DNA of 64,000 bases from Tuctoria greenei (taxonomy: Eukaryota > Streptophyta > Magnoliopsida > Poales > Poaceae), in contig JAYESD010000005.1 in NCBI GenBank assembly GCA_036927565.1, positions 92,668,301-92,732,300 on the forward strand, written 5' to 3'. Position 1 is the first letter of the stretch; each line of letters starts with the position of its first letter. Position numbers and translations under genes: made by a program. The notes beneath the pieces are model-generated. The model had not been told where the DNA came from and ran no database searches. It was given only the letters and a program-made list of their open reading frames with translations. This document shows, piece after piece, positions 1-10,509 of the stretch.

Positions 1-113
1 AAGAGTCCTTTCTTCCGCTTCTTCATCCTTGTGCTCGTGCCTTCTTGCCCCAAGCCCAGTTCTTGCACTCTAGCCCCCGATCTCCCCTTCCAGAGCCTCC
101 TCCTTCGATCCTC

Positions 114-1554
114 ATGGCGAGCATCCTGCCCAAGTCTCGGCTGTCCAGGTCTGCTAACCTGGCCCCCATGCGCCGGCTTCTTGGCTGGCACGCTCCTATG
201 CAGGAGAAGTGGCTCCGTCCCGGGAGGCTGCCGCTGAGCCTCTCCGCCGGGGAGATGGTGCTTTTTTTGTCGTATGTGCTAGCCGGCTTTGTCCCGCCTG
301 CATCCGCCTTCCTGGTCATGCTCCTGGAGACCTTCGGCCTCCAACTCCACCACCTCGCGCCGAACTCGATCGCCATGCCTGCGGTCTTTGCTCACTTCTG
401 CGAGATGTTCGTGGGGGTTTATGCCGTCGGTGAAGCTCTTCAGGTACTTTTTTGTACTTAGGGCCACCGGCAGAAGCTCGAAGGAGCACCTCGGTGCCTA
501 CTACTTCCAGCACCGCACCAAGGTCCCCACGAGGTACACTGCTTCCTTCAACTCTGCACAATGGGAGCAGTGGCGCAAAGATTGGATGATCGCCAAGGTC
601 AAAGCCCACGATCGGATGTGCCTCCCCACCGGGATCCCCTACTCCGAGCGTTCATTCTGGGAGGAGCGCCCAGAGCTGGAGGAGGCATTCAACCCTGTGT
701 TGGAGAGGATCCAGATGTTGGCGGACCACGGGTTGTCATCTGCCATGGTGCTGAGGGACTTCATGTCCCGCCGCATAGCTCCGCTCCAGCGCCACACCCG
801 CCCGGCGTGGATGTTCACCGGCCTATCGGACTGCACCCGGTCGAGACCGGCCCTGACTCCAACCTAGACAAGCAATAGTTGCACGACATGCTGACCCGAG
901 TATGTCCCGACGACATTTCCCCCGAGGAGTTGGCTCTTCCGACGACCTGCCGCCCCTTGTGCTCAGACTCCGAACTAAGGAGGCAGTTGCTGAAGATGAT
1001 GTCGACACTCAACGAGTCCGGGCTGTCACAGCGCCAGATCGGGGACCCGTTCTGGGGGGTCAACATCGTCGATGACGCTGAGGGATGTTGGGATCCCTCA
1101 AGCGGTGAAGATCCCTCAAGCGACGACGCCTCAAGCGGGCCCCAACACCATCAATGGGGAGGCGACGACGCCTCTGCTGACAAGGGGAAAGGGAAAGCAC
1201 TGGTTCCGGTGTCAGACCCGACCCCCAAGAAGCACGCCCGGTCGCCGCCGTCGGCCCCCTCCGCACCTCATCAGGACGCTGGAGCCCTGTCGCATTCGTC
1301 GTCAGGGGGCGCCGATGGCGCCACTTTGCCGCATGAGTCCTCGACGCGCAAGAGGGGGAGGCTCCTCAACGCTGACGGGACCCCAGCGTTCCCTCGTCAT
1401 TCGGAGTAGCGCCAGACTTCGAGGGTGCCACCGACTCCTCCTCCACAGGGGCCCCCAGCACACTCAGCGGCCCCCGCCATGGGTTTGGGGGGTCCGAACC
1501 CCCCCCCCCCCCCCCCAACCCTTTCGGGAAGCGGCGGAACTTCAACATCCCCCA
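114..1554 (+). pseudogene. Antisense gene of Tat element 1, N-terminal exon (gypsy-type transposon domain)
   Basis: Runs opposite to gag-pol. From the ATG at 114 (MASILPKSR...) the product resembles the plant family labelled 'putative gypsy type transposon' (Transposase_28): a block with F-x-H-F-x-E-M followed by a P-S-V-x-L-F-R-x-F-F stretch. The paralogue at 37037 in Tat element 2 starts with the same LPKSRL motif. The frame breaks near 420 (one extra T in gggggtttatg) and again near 850, then continues to 1409 as a Ser/Asp-rich acidic region. A run of 18 C lies at 1499-1516. The exon appears to end at 1554 before a GTAAGC donor; the intron would be 1555-1641, ending tttcag. Function is unknown in the family. 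Conservation in two diverged elements suggests it once mattered to the element. Confidence 0.75.
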
Positions 1555-1641
1555 GTAAGCCTGCATAGATTTTATCTTGGGTGCTCTTTGCTGTGTGCTT
1601 ACCCTGTCATTTCCTTATGATCCGGGTTTGCTTGATTTCAG

Positions 1642-3170
1642 CACCACTATAGCTACTCCTCCGCCCGCTGGCCCTTCTGCTGGGCGATATGCCGCTCCAG
1701 CCGGCTCGCGGTGCTCTTCTGCAGCCTCGAGCCCCGCTCCAACGCACCGGGCTGCTGCCGCCGGGGTGCCCTAGGCCTCCGTGCCCGAGACCCCCCGCAG
1801 CGGCTGCTGAAGCCCAGCCGCACGCGCCGGCGACTGCTGCCGCGCCCGCCAACGACTCCGCATCCACCGGCTACTCCATGCCGACTGATGCCACCGTGCC
1901 GTCCGACACCGCTACGTCGGCTGGCGCCGTCGCCCCGGGTGCTGTCACCGGGGAGGAGGCCCTTGGGGGCGACGCGCCTGCTTCTGGCAGTGGTCCTCCC
2001 TCCCCCGCCTTCTCCGATTGGGGAGCTCTGGTCCCCGTCTCCCCAGTGGTCCTCCAAATGGAGGATTATATTGAAGAGGTGGGGAGGCAGGGACCCGCTG
2101 CTACGGTGGAGCCCCTCCCCCTGTCTGAGGCCATGGTAGTGGCCTACTCCGGCTTCCGGCAGGCTCAGGCGGCCCTCGCCCGGGAGAAAGGGCGGCTTGA
2201 AGACGAGGATGACTGGCTCCGGGAATGGGCGAGGACCCTAGAGGCCCGGACCCGGCTGGCGAAGAGCCGAGTGGCTCAGCAGGAGGCGGTTCTTCGGGAG
2301 GAGATGAAGATCCTCGAGCAGGAGCGCGAGCTCATCGCTCAGCTGGACACCGTCACCCAGAAGCTGAAGGCGGATGCCGCGGCTATCCACGCTGAGGCCA
2401 GCTCTCGCCTCCAGTCCTGTGAGGACCTTCAGCAACTACTGTCTCGCCGGGAAGCTGCTCTTGCCAAACGGGAGCAGGAGCTGGCGGTGAAGCGGGCTGA
2501 GGTGGAGGCGACCTCCCGTTGGCTCGTCCTCCAGGAGGAAGGGGCGAGGGTCCGTGCCGCTGAGCTAGACCGCCGGGATGCCGCCTTGGCTGAAGCGGAG
2601 CAAGCCCAGCTCGCCGAGCGTCAGGCCCTCCGGGACCACGAGTTTAACATCACCCTCAAGGAGGGCGACTTGAGCCGCCGCGAGCGGGAGGTCAGCTAGC
2701 GCGAGAGGGCCCTGGCGGCCAAGGAGAAGCGGTTCTTGGACGGCGGCCCCCGGGCATTGGCAGTAGCCCAGTAGGAGGTGCAGGAGCTCCGAGCGTCGCG
2801 CTCTGCTGAGGCCCGGAAGGTCTGGGAGTTCCTTGGCGTCACCGACTCGGCTTTGGTGCCGCTCGGCTTCAGCCCGGTGCGCGTGGGGGAACCAGTGCAG
2901 GAGGTGAGCCAGGTGTTCCCGGCACTTGGCTCCACCAGCTCGAGGATGCGTTCGCTGGGGGCCATCATCGACAACCAGCTAGAGGCAGAAGGGAGGATGC
3001 TGGTGCAGGAGGAGGCGACGCACATCCTGGCCTGCTACCGGAGCTGGTACCCTGATGTCTCTCTGCAGCCGGTCCTCGAGGGGCCCATCGCCGAGAGGGA
3101 AGAGGCCGCCAAGTCTGAAGTCTCGGATGCGGTAGCGCTTATCACCACAAGGTTCCAGCGGAGCGGCTGA
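1642..3170 (+). pseudogene. Antisense gene of Tat element 1, C-terminal coiled-coil exon
   Basis: Begins after the putative acceptor at 1641. A Pro/Ala-rich start is followed, from about 2170, by a long Glu/Arg/Ala/Leu-rich heptad region (a predicted coiled coil of over 180 residues), then a conserved tail with the motif LVPLGFSPVR (about 2850) and LACYRSWYP (about 3030). Element 2 has the same tail (ALVPLGFSPVRPEN, LACYRSRDP). Two in-frame TAG stops (2697-2699 and 2772-2774) replace likely CAG codons, C-to-T transitions. The reading frame ends at the TGA near 3168. Likely role unknown; a structural or nucleic-acid-binding protein is only a guess. Confidence 0.7.
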
Positions 3171-4407
3171 GGGCTCCCCATGCGTTGTTTATGTTTTGTG
3201 TTTCTTTCAGCTTTTGTCTGTGGTTGCTTGTGGTGGCAAACTTTTTATTTTGGAACAAAAAATCTGCCTGTGGTGCCTCTTATACTCAGCAAGCTTTTAT
3301 TTCCAGCAATATCTTCTAGTTGCTTGTTGCTCCTTAGCTTCCAGGGCCTGCGGCCCCCCGGAGTGTGGCCCCCTGACAGGTGTGGCCAGTTGTTATGGGC
3401 ACACCTGTCAGATACCTAGAAGTTAGGGCAGACGGTTGCATGGGAGCTTAGGATGTGTAGGTAGCATTGTTGTAACTGAGTATGCAGGGACGTCGACGGC
3501 GGGCCCCCTGGGGGTGCCACCGGAGCTTCGGTCCGGTAGTGCCCACCATCTTCTGTGAAACGTTGACGGCGGGCCCCCTGGGTGTACCACCGGATCTTCG
3601 GTCCGGCAGTGCCCACCATCTTCGTGCTTACTCTGACGGTTGTCGTCGGGATAACTCCTTGAAGACCTGCGCATAGATCAAAAAACAGGAGAAGTAATTC
3701 TGTCCGCTGGTCATTGTTTCTCTGCTCCTTTTTAGTGTCGCTTGACTTACGATCTTGGGCTGACTCGTGGGGCTTGGGTAATTCAGTGCGTCTGCACCTA
3801 GAGCTCGTTATTCATACTACTTAAGGGTGGTCCATCTGGCCCCCAGTACTCAGCTGTAGCGCTGGGGAGGCACGGCGCACAGGCTTAGGGTACAGGACCA
3901 GGCTAAGCAGGTTGTGCCCCTGGACCTCCCTCTCGGCGTAAGCTTTTCTCGGGGGAGACCATCTGGAGACACTTACCCCCGAGTATGGGAACATCCGAGG
4001 CCCCAGGCACATTGCAGGTACCTCAAGCTACCCCACCTGCAACCAGACAGCAAGGCTGCCGCTATTGCTAGAGCAGGGAAAAATGACAGCGCTCATGATA
4101 GATCACGAGCTACAGCAAACGCATAGCAATATCATAAAAAATTAAAGATAATTTTTTGAATGAGGAACCCTATACAGGGTAGGACAACAATCTTTCATTA
4201 CGGTCTCCCGTAAGATGGGACAGGTTTTACAAGGGGAACGACCCGGCTCGGGTGACAAAGGAAGTCGAGTGCACCTACTTAGGGTTCCGGACCAGGCTAA
4301 GCGAAATGTGCACTCAGAGCCGCGCCCACGGAGCCTTAGTTGCCCTAAGTACCGTTCCTAGGCACCATGTACCTTTTACAATGAAAGAAAACTGTCCTAA
4401 CGCTGGT
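3171..4407. other. Spacer between convergent antisense gene and pol of Tat element 1
   Basis: About 1.2 kb between the 3' ends of the plus-strand antisense gene and the minus-strand integrase. No coding region is convincing. It should hold both transcripts' polyadenylation signals. It contains the 70-bp tandem duplication at 3491-3630 and otherwise no recognised structure. Confidence 0.6.
3491..3630. repeat. Two 70-bp tandem repeats
   Basis: The units start at 3491 (cgtcgacggcgggccccctg) and 3561 (cgttgacggcgggccccctg), period 70 bp. Both contain accggaNcttcggtccgg and end gtgcccaccatctt. Divergence is about 10 sites. Short ORFs on both strands here come only from the repeat. Confidence 0.85.
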
Positions 4408-5846
4408 CTAGGGGTAGAACTTACGGAGGTGCTCGATGTTCCAGGGGTTGGGCAGTCGCTCTCCATCCTCCGTGGCTAGGCGGACGCACCCAGGGCGGCA
4501 TACCTCCGTAACCCGGAAGGGGCCCTCCCATCTGGGGGAGAGTTTGTTAGCCCCTTCCCAGGAGAGTATGCGACACAGCACCAGGTCGTCTACCTTTAGC
4601 TCCCTACTTCGCACGGTCCTCTGGTGGTAGCGCCGGAGCGTCTGCCTGTACTGTGCATTTCGAAGAGCCGCTCTCACTCATCCCTCGTCGACGTGGTCCA
4701 CATCTTCATGCCGAAGCTGGTCCTGCGCGGCTTCATCGTACCCCCGAACACGGGGGGAGCCCCTGGTAATCTCTGGGGGGAGGACGGCCTTTGCCCTGTA
4801 CACCAGGAAGAAAGGCGTTTCCCCAGTGGCCCGGCTGGTTGATGTCCGGCTAGCCCACAGTGCACACAAAAGCTCGTCTACCCAGTTTGCACCATGCTTC
4901 TCAAGGCGTGAGAATGTGCGAGTATTGAGGCCCTTGAGGATCTCTGCATTGGCCCTCTCGACCTGTCCATTGCTCTCTGGATGAGTGACAGATGCATAAC
5001 AGAATTGGATCCCAAGGACCTCGCAGTATTCCTGGAACGCTGCACTTGTGAACTGGGTCACGTTATCAGTGATGATTCTGTTTGGGACCCCGAACCGGCA
5101 GACGATCGACTTGATGAATTTGACTGCTGACTGCTTGTTGATAGTGATGATTGGGGCGGCTTCTGGCCACTTAGTGAACTTGTCTACGGCGATGTAGAGG
5201 TGCCAGAATCCACCGACGGCTCTGGGAAAGGGTCCCAGGATATCCAAACCCCACACAGCGAATGGCCATGAGGGTGGGATCATCTGCAGTGCCTGAGCTG
5301 GTATGTGGATCTGCTTGGCATGGAACTGGCACGCCTTGCATCTCCTGACCATCTCGGCGGCATCCTGGAGTGCTGTCAGCCAGTAAAAGCCGTGCCGAAA
5401 GGCTTTTCCAACAGCGTGCAGGATGACGCGTGGTTCCCACACTCACCTCCATGGATCTCTGCGAGCAAGTCGCAGCCCTCCTCCGGGGTAATGCAACGTA
5501 GCAGGATGTCATTGGCGCCACGCCGGTAGAGATCCCCTTCCACCAGCGTGTACCTCTTAGCCATGCGGACTATCCTTTCTGCCAGGACATGTTCTTCGGG
5601 AAGGATGTTGTCTTTCAAGTAGTCCCGGACCTCCGAGATCCATGCATCGGGACTTACTTGAGCCTCAAGATCTTGGGCGCCCGGTAGCTCGGAGCTCCCA
5701 GTGGTGCATATGATCCTTGGCAGGCTCCATGGTAGCAGGGCCGCCGGGACTGCCAGCTTCGAGGTGCTGGGCTCGCCCCCTTCGCCCGGTTCGGCTACTC
5801 GGGCGGTTGGTCGCGGTAACGTCCTTGCAAAGACTCCTTCGGGCAC
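4408..5846 (-). pseudogene. Integrase domain of Tat element 1 pol
   Basis: Reads right to left. The N-terminal part (to about 5380) contains YRRGANDILLRC and the remnant of the His2Cys2 zinc module (H-G-G-E-C-G-N-H, C-K-A-C). The catalytic core follows with the D,D,E triad visible: Asp in WGLDILGPFP, Asp in IITDNVTQF (usually DNGTQF, so the Gly is changed to Val) and Glu in ESNGQVERAN. The C-terminal part (4408-4677) holds LSPRWEGPFRVTEV, the conserved integrase tail of gypsy elements, and ends NIEHLRKFYP-stop. Frame changes near 5400 and 4680 break it into three segments. Integrase inserts the cDNA into chromosomes; this copy cannot make a full protein. Confidence 0.88.
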
Positions 5847-5870
5847 TGGGGCCCCTGTGGAGGCCTTTGT

Positions 5871-6549
5871 TTACAGGTCGTCTGCGATTGACTTGTCGGC
5901 TTGGTGTACATGGCTCAGGTCCAAGACTTCAAAGTCCTTCTCCAGCTTCCGGACATGCAGCAAGTATGCTGCTAGCTGAGGGTCATTGCAGCTGCACTCT
6001 CCTTTGGCTTTCTTGATGATCAACTGGGAATCACCTTTAGCCAGAAATTGACGGACATTGAGAGTCAGGGCAGTCTTTAGCCCGAAGATTAGGGCTTCGT
6101 ATTCTGCCATGTTGTTTTGTCGCCTTGAAGTCGAGGCGCACCATGTACTTGAACTGCTCCCCAGTCGGGGTGAGGAGCAGGACCCTGGCCCCGGCCCCCT
6201 GCTTCCGCGAGGAGCCGTCGAAGTAGAGCGTCCAGGGAGGTTTGGTGAAAACTGGGGCCTTGGGCACCGTTTCTCCGGTTTCCGGGCCCCCTGGGTTGCT
6301 TGGCGATGGAGTCCATTCTACCAGGAAGTCCGCCAGTGCTTGGCTCTTGACTGCATCTCGAGGTAGGAACTCCAGCTTGAACTCCGCCAGCTCTGCTGCC
6401 CACTTGGCAATGTTGCCAGTCGAGTTGGGGCTGTGGAGCACGGTTTTTAGTGGGAAAGAGGTCACCACTGAAACCCGGTGAGCCTGGAAGTAATGCCAGA
6501 GCTTCCTCGACGCTATGAGTACTGCATACAGCAGTTTGTGTACCTCCAA
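5871..6549 (-). pseudogene. RNase H domain of Tat element 1 pol
   Basis: Contains two RNase H-like portions. The first (to about 6380) is the retroviral RT-connection type: EVHKLLYAVLIASRKLWHYFQAH and NSTGNIAKWAAELAEF. The second is the typical plant-type RNase H start WTLYFDGSSRKQGAGA with the catalytic Asp in YFDGS, then AEYEALIFGLKTAL and ALTLNVRQFLAKGDSQLI with Glu and Asp residues. A frameshift near 6110 separates the last part. Two tandem RNase H domains are a known trait of the Tat lineage. It removes RNA from the RNA-DNA hybrid during reverse transcription. Confidence 0.85.
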
Positions 6550-6672
6550 GTATCTTGTTTTTGCTTCATGGAGGACCTCACTGATGTAGTATACTAGCCG
6601 TTAGGAGGTCCAAACCCTCCCTGGGGGGTCCGGGGCTCCTTGCAATGCGTCTGCATCCTGGGGAATGTGGCT

Positions 6673-7859
6673 CTAAGGGTCTAGTCGGACCTCCGGGGGC
6701 TGGGACCCGGAGGGCACTTGGTTGCTGGAGCACACAGCGGGGGGGGTTCTCTTCTGGGTCTGGCCCCTGAGGCTTAGCCTCCCCCTCTGGGGCTCCTTCT
6801 GGTGCTTGTTGCGGCAGTAGCTCCAGCCGCTCTGCAACCAAGACCATGCTGACCACCTCCGTTGTTGCGGTGATGTATAGCAGGAGCGGTTCTCCGGGTT
6901 CTGGCACCACCATAATGGTAGCGTCGTTAGATGCTTCTTGAGCTCTTGGAATGCCGCTTCCGCTTCCTCGATCCCCTCAAAGGGACCCGACTTCCGCAGA
7001 ATCTTGAAGAAGGGCAGGGCTCGCTCAGGCAGTCTTGAGATGAATCGGCTGAGGGCCGCCAAACACCCTGCAAGCTTCTGCACATCCTTGATACGGGCCG
7101 ACGGCCGCATCAGCTCTATTGCCTTGATCTTCTCTGGGTTAGCTTCAATTCCTCGGTGTGAGACCAAGAAACCAAGGAGCTTCCCTGCAGAAACCCCAAA
7201 GACGCACTTGTCGGGGTTCAGCATTGTGCGCGTCGTGCGCAGCTTGCTGAAGACTTGGGCCAGGTTGTCTAATAAGTATGTGCGGGCTCTAATTTTTACC
7301 ACGATGTCGTCAACATACACCTCTACCAGGTCTCTAATGAGGTCCCCAAATGTCTTATGCATTACACACACAAAGGTGGGGAGAGCATTCTTGAGTCCAT
7401 AAGGCATGGAGACATAACAATACAGGCCATCTACTGTTATAAAAGCAATGTGTTCCTCATCTTCTCTAGACATTGGTATTTGGTGAAAACCAGAATACGC
7501 ATCTAGGAAACACAGAAGATCACAGCCTGATATTGAGTCTACTATTTGATCTATCCTAGGAAGAGGGAATGGATCCTTTGGGCATGCCTTATTGAGGTTG
7601 GTGTAGTCGATGCACATTCGAAGCTTCCCGCCAGCCTTGGGGATGACAACAGGGTTGGCCAACCATCGTGGGTGTAGACCTCCCGGATGAAACCAGCATC
7701 GAGCAGCTTCTTGATTTCTTCACGGATGAAGTTCTGCCGCTCGATGGACTGTTTCCTGGGCTTCTGTTGCACCGGTCGGGCGTCAGGGTATATCTTCAAA
7801 TGGTGCTCAATCACCTCCCTAGGGATCCCGGGCATTTGTGATGGTTGCCATGCAAACAC
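6673..7859 (-). pseudogene. Reverse transcriptase domain of Tat element 1 pol
   Basis: Starts upstream with PGIPREVIEHHLKIYPDARPVQQKPRK, the segment before gypsy RT. RT core: NPVVIPKAGGKLRMCIDYTNLNKACPKD, LDAYSGFHQIPM (first catalytic Asp region), CYVSMPYGLKNALPTF, and VEVYVDDIVVK carrying the YVDD active site; then LNPDKCVFGV and LGFLVSHRGIEANPEKI. A frameshift near 7650 separates the first segment from the core. The C-terminal end runs into a low-complexity linker (about 6600-6850) rich in ctccggggg-type repeats before RNase H. Confidence 0.92.
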
Positions 7860-7898
7860 ATCGATGTTGTCCCGGAGGAAGGTGACGAGCGCGAGTTC

Positions 7899-9044
7899 CT
7901 ATTTGTTGTCCAGGTTCCCCGCGATACGGGTTGTCTGGGCAGCCTCGGAACGAATCCTGACAACCTTTACTAGGACGTCATCGCCGACTGGTTGCACACG
8001 GGGTGCAGAAGTGGAGGCCCGCTGCATCGGACCCTGCTCTGGTTGACTCTCCTTCATGCCCCCTGAAGCTGGAGCCCTCCCAGCTGTGAGCGCCTGGAGC
8101 TGCTCCAAGGCGGATACTGCAGCTGAGCGGTCCCCTCTGACCCTAAGGACACCAGAAGGCGTCAGCATCTTTAGGACGAGGTATCCGTAGTGGGCTACAG
8201 CCATGAACCTGTAGAGCGCCAGCCTCCCGATGATTGCGTTGAAGGGGAGGTCGACGTCCTCCACTTCGAACAAAACGCTCTCTGTACAATAATTCTCCTG
8301 GGTCCCAAAGGTCACCGGGAGGTGAATGTTTCCGTACGGGAGGATATGCCCCGGTCCGACACCTGAGAACGGGCTCGAAGGTGTGAGCCGGGACATCGGC
8401 AGCTGCAGCTTCTGGAAGGTTGCCGTGGAGATGAGGTTGAGGCCTGCCCCACCATTAATCAGCACGTGAAAGACCTTCACGTTGGCGATGGTCGGGGACA
8501 CCAGCATCGGGAGTACGCCTGCCCCCACCATGTTCTTCGGGCAGTCAGAGGTGTCGAAGCTAATTGTCGTGCTCATCCACTTGTGGTGGGGAGCCGGGCT
8601 CGGAGCGGGGGCCACCGCAGCCACTGCCCGTCGCAGAGTCTTCACTGCGTTCCGGGACGTGGGATTTGTCGCTCCCCCGTAGATGACGTGAAGAGTCTTG
8701 CGGCGCTCCTTATCGCTGCTGGAGTCAGAGTCGCCGCCCTCAAAGACGGCCTTCACCACCGTCTGGGGTTCCTGGAACCCCATATCGCTATCATCCTCCT
8801 TTTCAGGATCGACCTTCTGTTTGCCCTCCCTCTGGCGGGAAGGTGCGCCCTCCTGGCGCTGCTGCTTCTGCTTCTGTTCACGGAAGCGCTCCACGAACTT
8901 CTTCACTTCCCGGCACTCGCTAGCGCTATGGCTATTTGTGCGGTGCACCGGGCACTTGAAGTCAGGCTCCTCGGGTTCAGGCGACTGCTGAGGGAGCTTG
9001 TCTCGGCACGGCGGCCGGGCTCCGCCGGGAGCCACGGCTGCCAC
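7899..9044 (-). pseudogene. Gag C-terminal zinc motif and aspartic protease of Tat element 1
   Basis: Begins with a Cys/His cluster (FKCPVHRTNSHSASECREVKKF), the modified zinc motif of Tat gag, then a charged linker (KEEDDSDMGFQEPQTVVKAVF). The protease follows: SFDTSDCPKNMVGAGVLPMLVSP and HVLINGGAGLNLIS. In this family the active site reads D-G-G, as in the Tat element 2 homologue (HVMVDGGFGLNLIS near 55190-55210). Here the Asp codon is AAT (complement of 8454-8456), a GAT-to-AAT change that should abolish cleavage. Ends with SVLFEVEDVDLPFNAIIGRLALYRFMA. Confidence 0.85.
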
Positions 9045-9192
9045 TGCATGGGCTCCGGGCTTTGGCTTGTTCTTGCCATTGCCCTTCTTCTTCTTCTTGA
9101 TGCTGCTTTTTGCAGTGGCTCCTTTCTCCGTCGGTGTGGCTTCCCTTGCCTCTGAGGAAGGTTGCGAGTGCCAGTTGCGTCCCTAAACTGCC

Positions 9193-10470
9193 CTAGCACA
9201 TCTGTCTGCCAGGGACAAACAGCTCGGAGACATCACGCACTTCATGCGTGGCTAGCTTCTCAAGCATTTTCTTGTCCCTCACACCCTGCCTGAACGCTAC
9301 AATAACTAATGCGCTAGCAATATGAGGGATTGTGTTCTGTACCTGAGAGAACAGCTGGATGAATGATCGCAGTAACTCTCCAGCGCGCTGTCTGACGGCG
9401 TGGAGGTCAAGCTCTGTGCCGGGGCGCTTGTAGGAACTGCCGAAGTTCACCACGAATTGTCGGCACAGTTCATCCCAGGAGGTTATGGACCCCTGGGGCA
9501 GGTTCATGAGCCATGACCGGGCTGGGCCGGTCAGGACGATGGGGAAGTAGTTGGCCATGATGGCCTCGTCGCCTCCTGCAGCTAGTATCGCGGTGGAGTA
9601 GATCTGCAGGAACTCACTCGGCTTGACACTCCCGTCATACTTCTCCAGCATGTGTGGCCGGAACTTTCGTGGCCAGACCACGAAACGGAGGTGAGGTGCC
9701 AGAGCCGCACACCCTTGGGTGGGGCTGACTGGCACCGGTGGTGGCATTGCATACCCCGGGTGAGCAGGTGGGCCTGCATACACCTGATGCTGGGGCGGTG
9801 CAGCGTACGCCTGTGGAGGTGGAGGCGCGATGTATGCCTGATATGGAGGTGGTGTAACATACGCTGGGTTCGACGGTGGCACGGCGTGAGCCTGGGGATT
9901 AGGGCCCGGCGCATTGTAGTCCGCCTCAAGGTTGCGCCGCCGTTCCCTCTGTCGCTCGATGGTAACTCGACAGTCTTCTCCCGGCCTGCGGCGCTGAAGC
10001 CCGATTCTCAGGTCTGTTGCCGAGATCCTGGTCGATTGCGAGTCCGCCGTCCATCGGTCGATGGTTGGAGTCCGTGACAACGACACATGCACCAGCTGGG
10101 CATGTGTCTCCCTTGGTGGAGGTGCGTTGAGTGCAGCGATGACGAGGTGGTCGACGTCGTTGATCCACTGCTGAGCTGCTCCCCGGGGAGCATCTCCAGC
10201 AGGTGGATTGGGGAGTAGCGCGTGCGCTGCTGCGAGCGCACTCTTCGGGCTTGCTGCCGGTGGCGCTGTAGCTGCCGTCACGGCTGGAGTACGCCATGGT
10301 GTGGCGTGCCGACCTGCAGCCGGTGAGGTGACAGCGGGGCGACGTGAAGGTCCTGGCCTCGCTGATCTACAGCGGGATCCCGATCTAGAGCGATATGATG
10401 CCTGGTCCTCAGCTGCTTCCTGTCGCCGCGACTGCAGCCTTGATGTACCGGCGTTGGAATGGCCGTTCAC
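9193..10470 (-). pseudogene. Gag of Tat element 1
   Basis: A 425-codon open reading frame. The N-terminal half is Arg/Ser/Ala-rich with a Pro/Tyr/Ala repeat (PPPYQAYIAPPPPQAY...). The conserved capsid-like core (retrotransposon gag family) follows: FRPHMLEKYDGSVKPSEFLQIYSTAI, ANYFPIVLTGPARSWLMNLP, SWDELCRQFVVNF, FIQLFSQVQN. It ends at a stop (GRQMC), where the homologue in element 2 continues LADKCARAVEG; a frame change near 9200 disconnects the zinc-motif part. Gag forms the virus-like particle in which reverse transcription occurs. The start is the first ATG after the PBS region. Confidence 0.85.
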
Positions 10471-10490
10471 TATTGGTGCTGTGGAAATCT

Positions 10491-10507
10491 TCTTACCTGG
10501 CGCGCCA
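10491..10507 (-). promoter_or_regulatory. Primer-binding site of Tat element 1
   Basis: On the minus strand, 2 bases after the LTR end, the sequence reads TGGCGCGCCAGGTAAGA. It starts with TGG, as tRNA-complementary PBSs do. The same position in element 2 reads TGGCGCGCCAAGTAGGGG. I do not assign the tRNA. Confidence 0.75.
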
Positions 10508-10509
10508 AA

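Noticed and set aside
8466..9155. 229-codon plus-strand ORF
   Set aside because: Exact shadow of the minus-strand gag/protease of Tat element 1; Leu-rich run comes from the complement of Gln/Lys/Glu codons.
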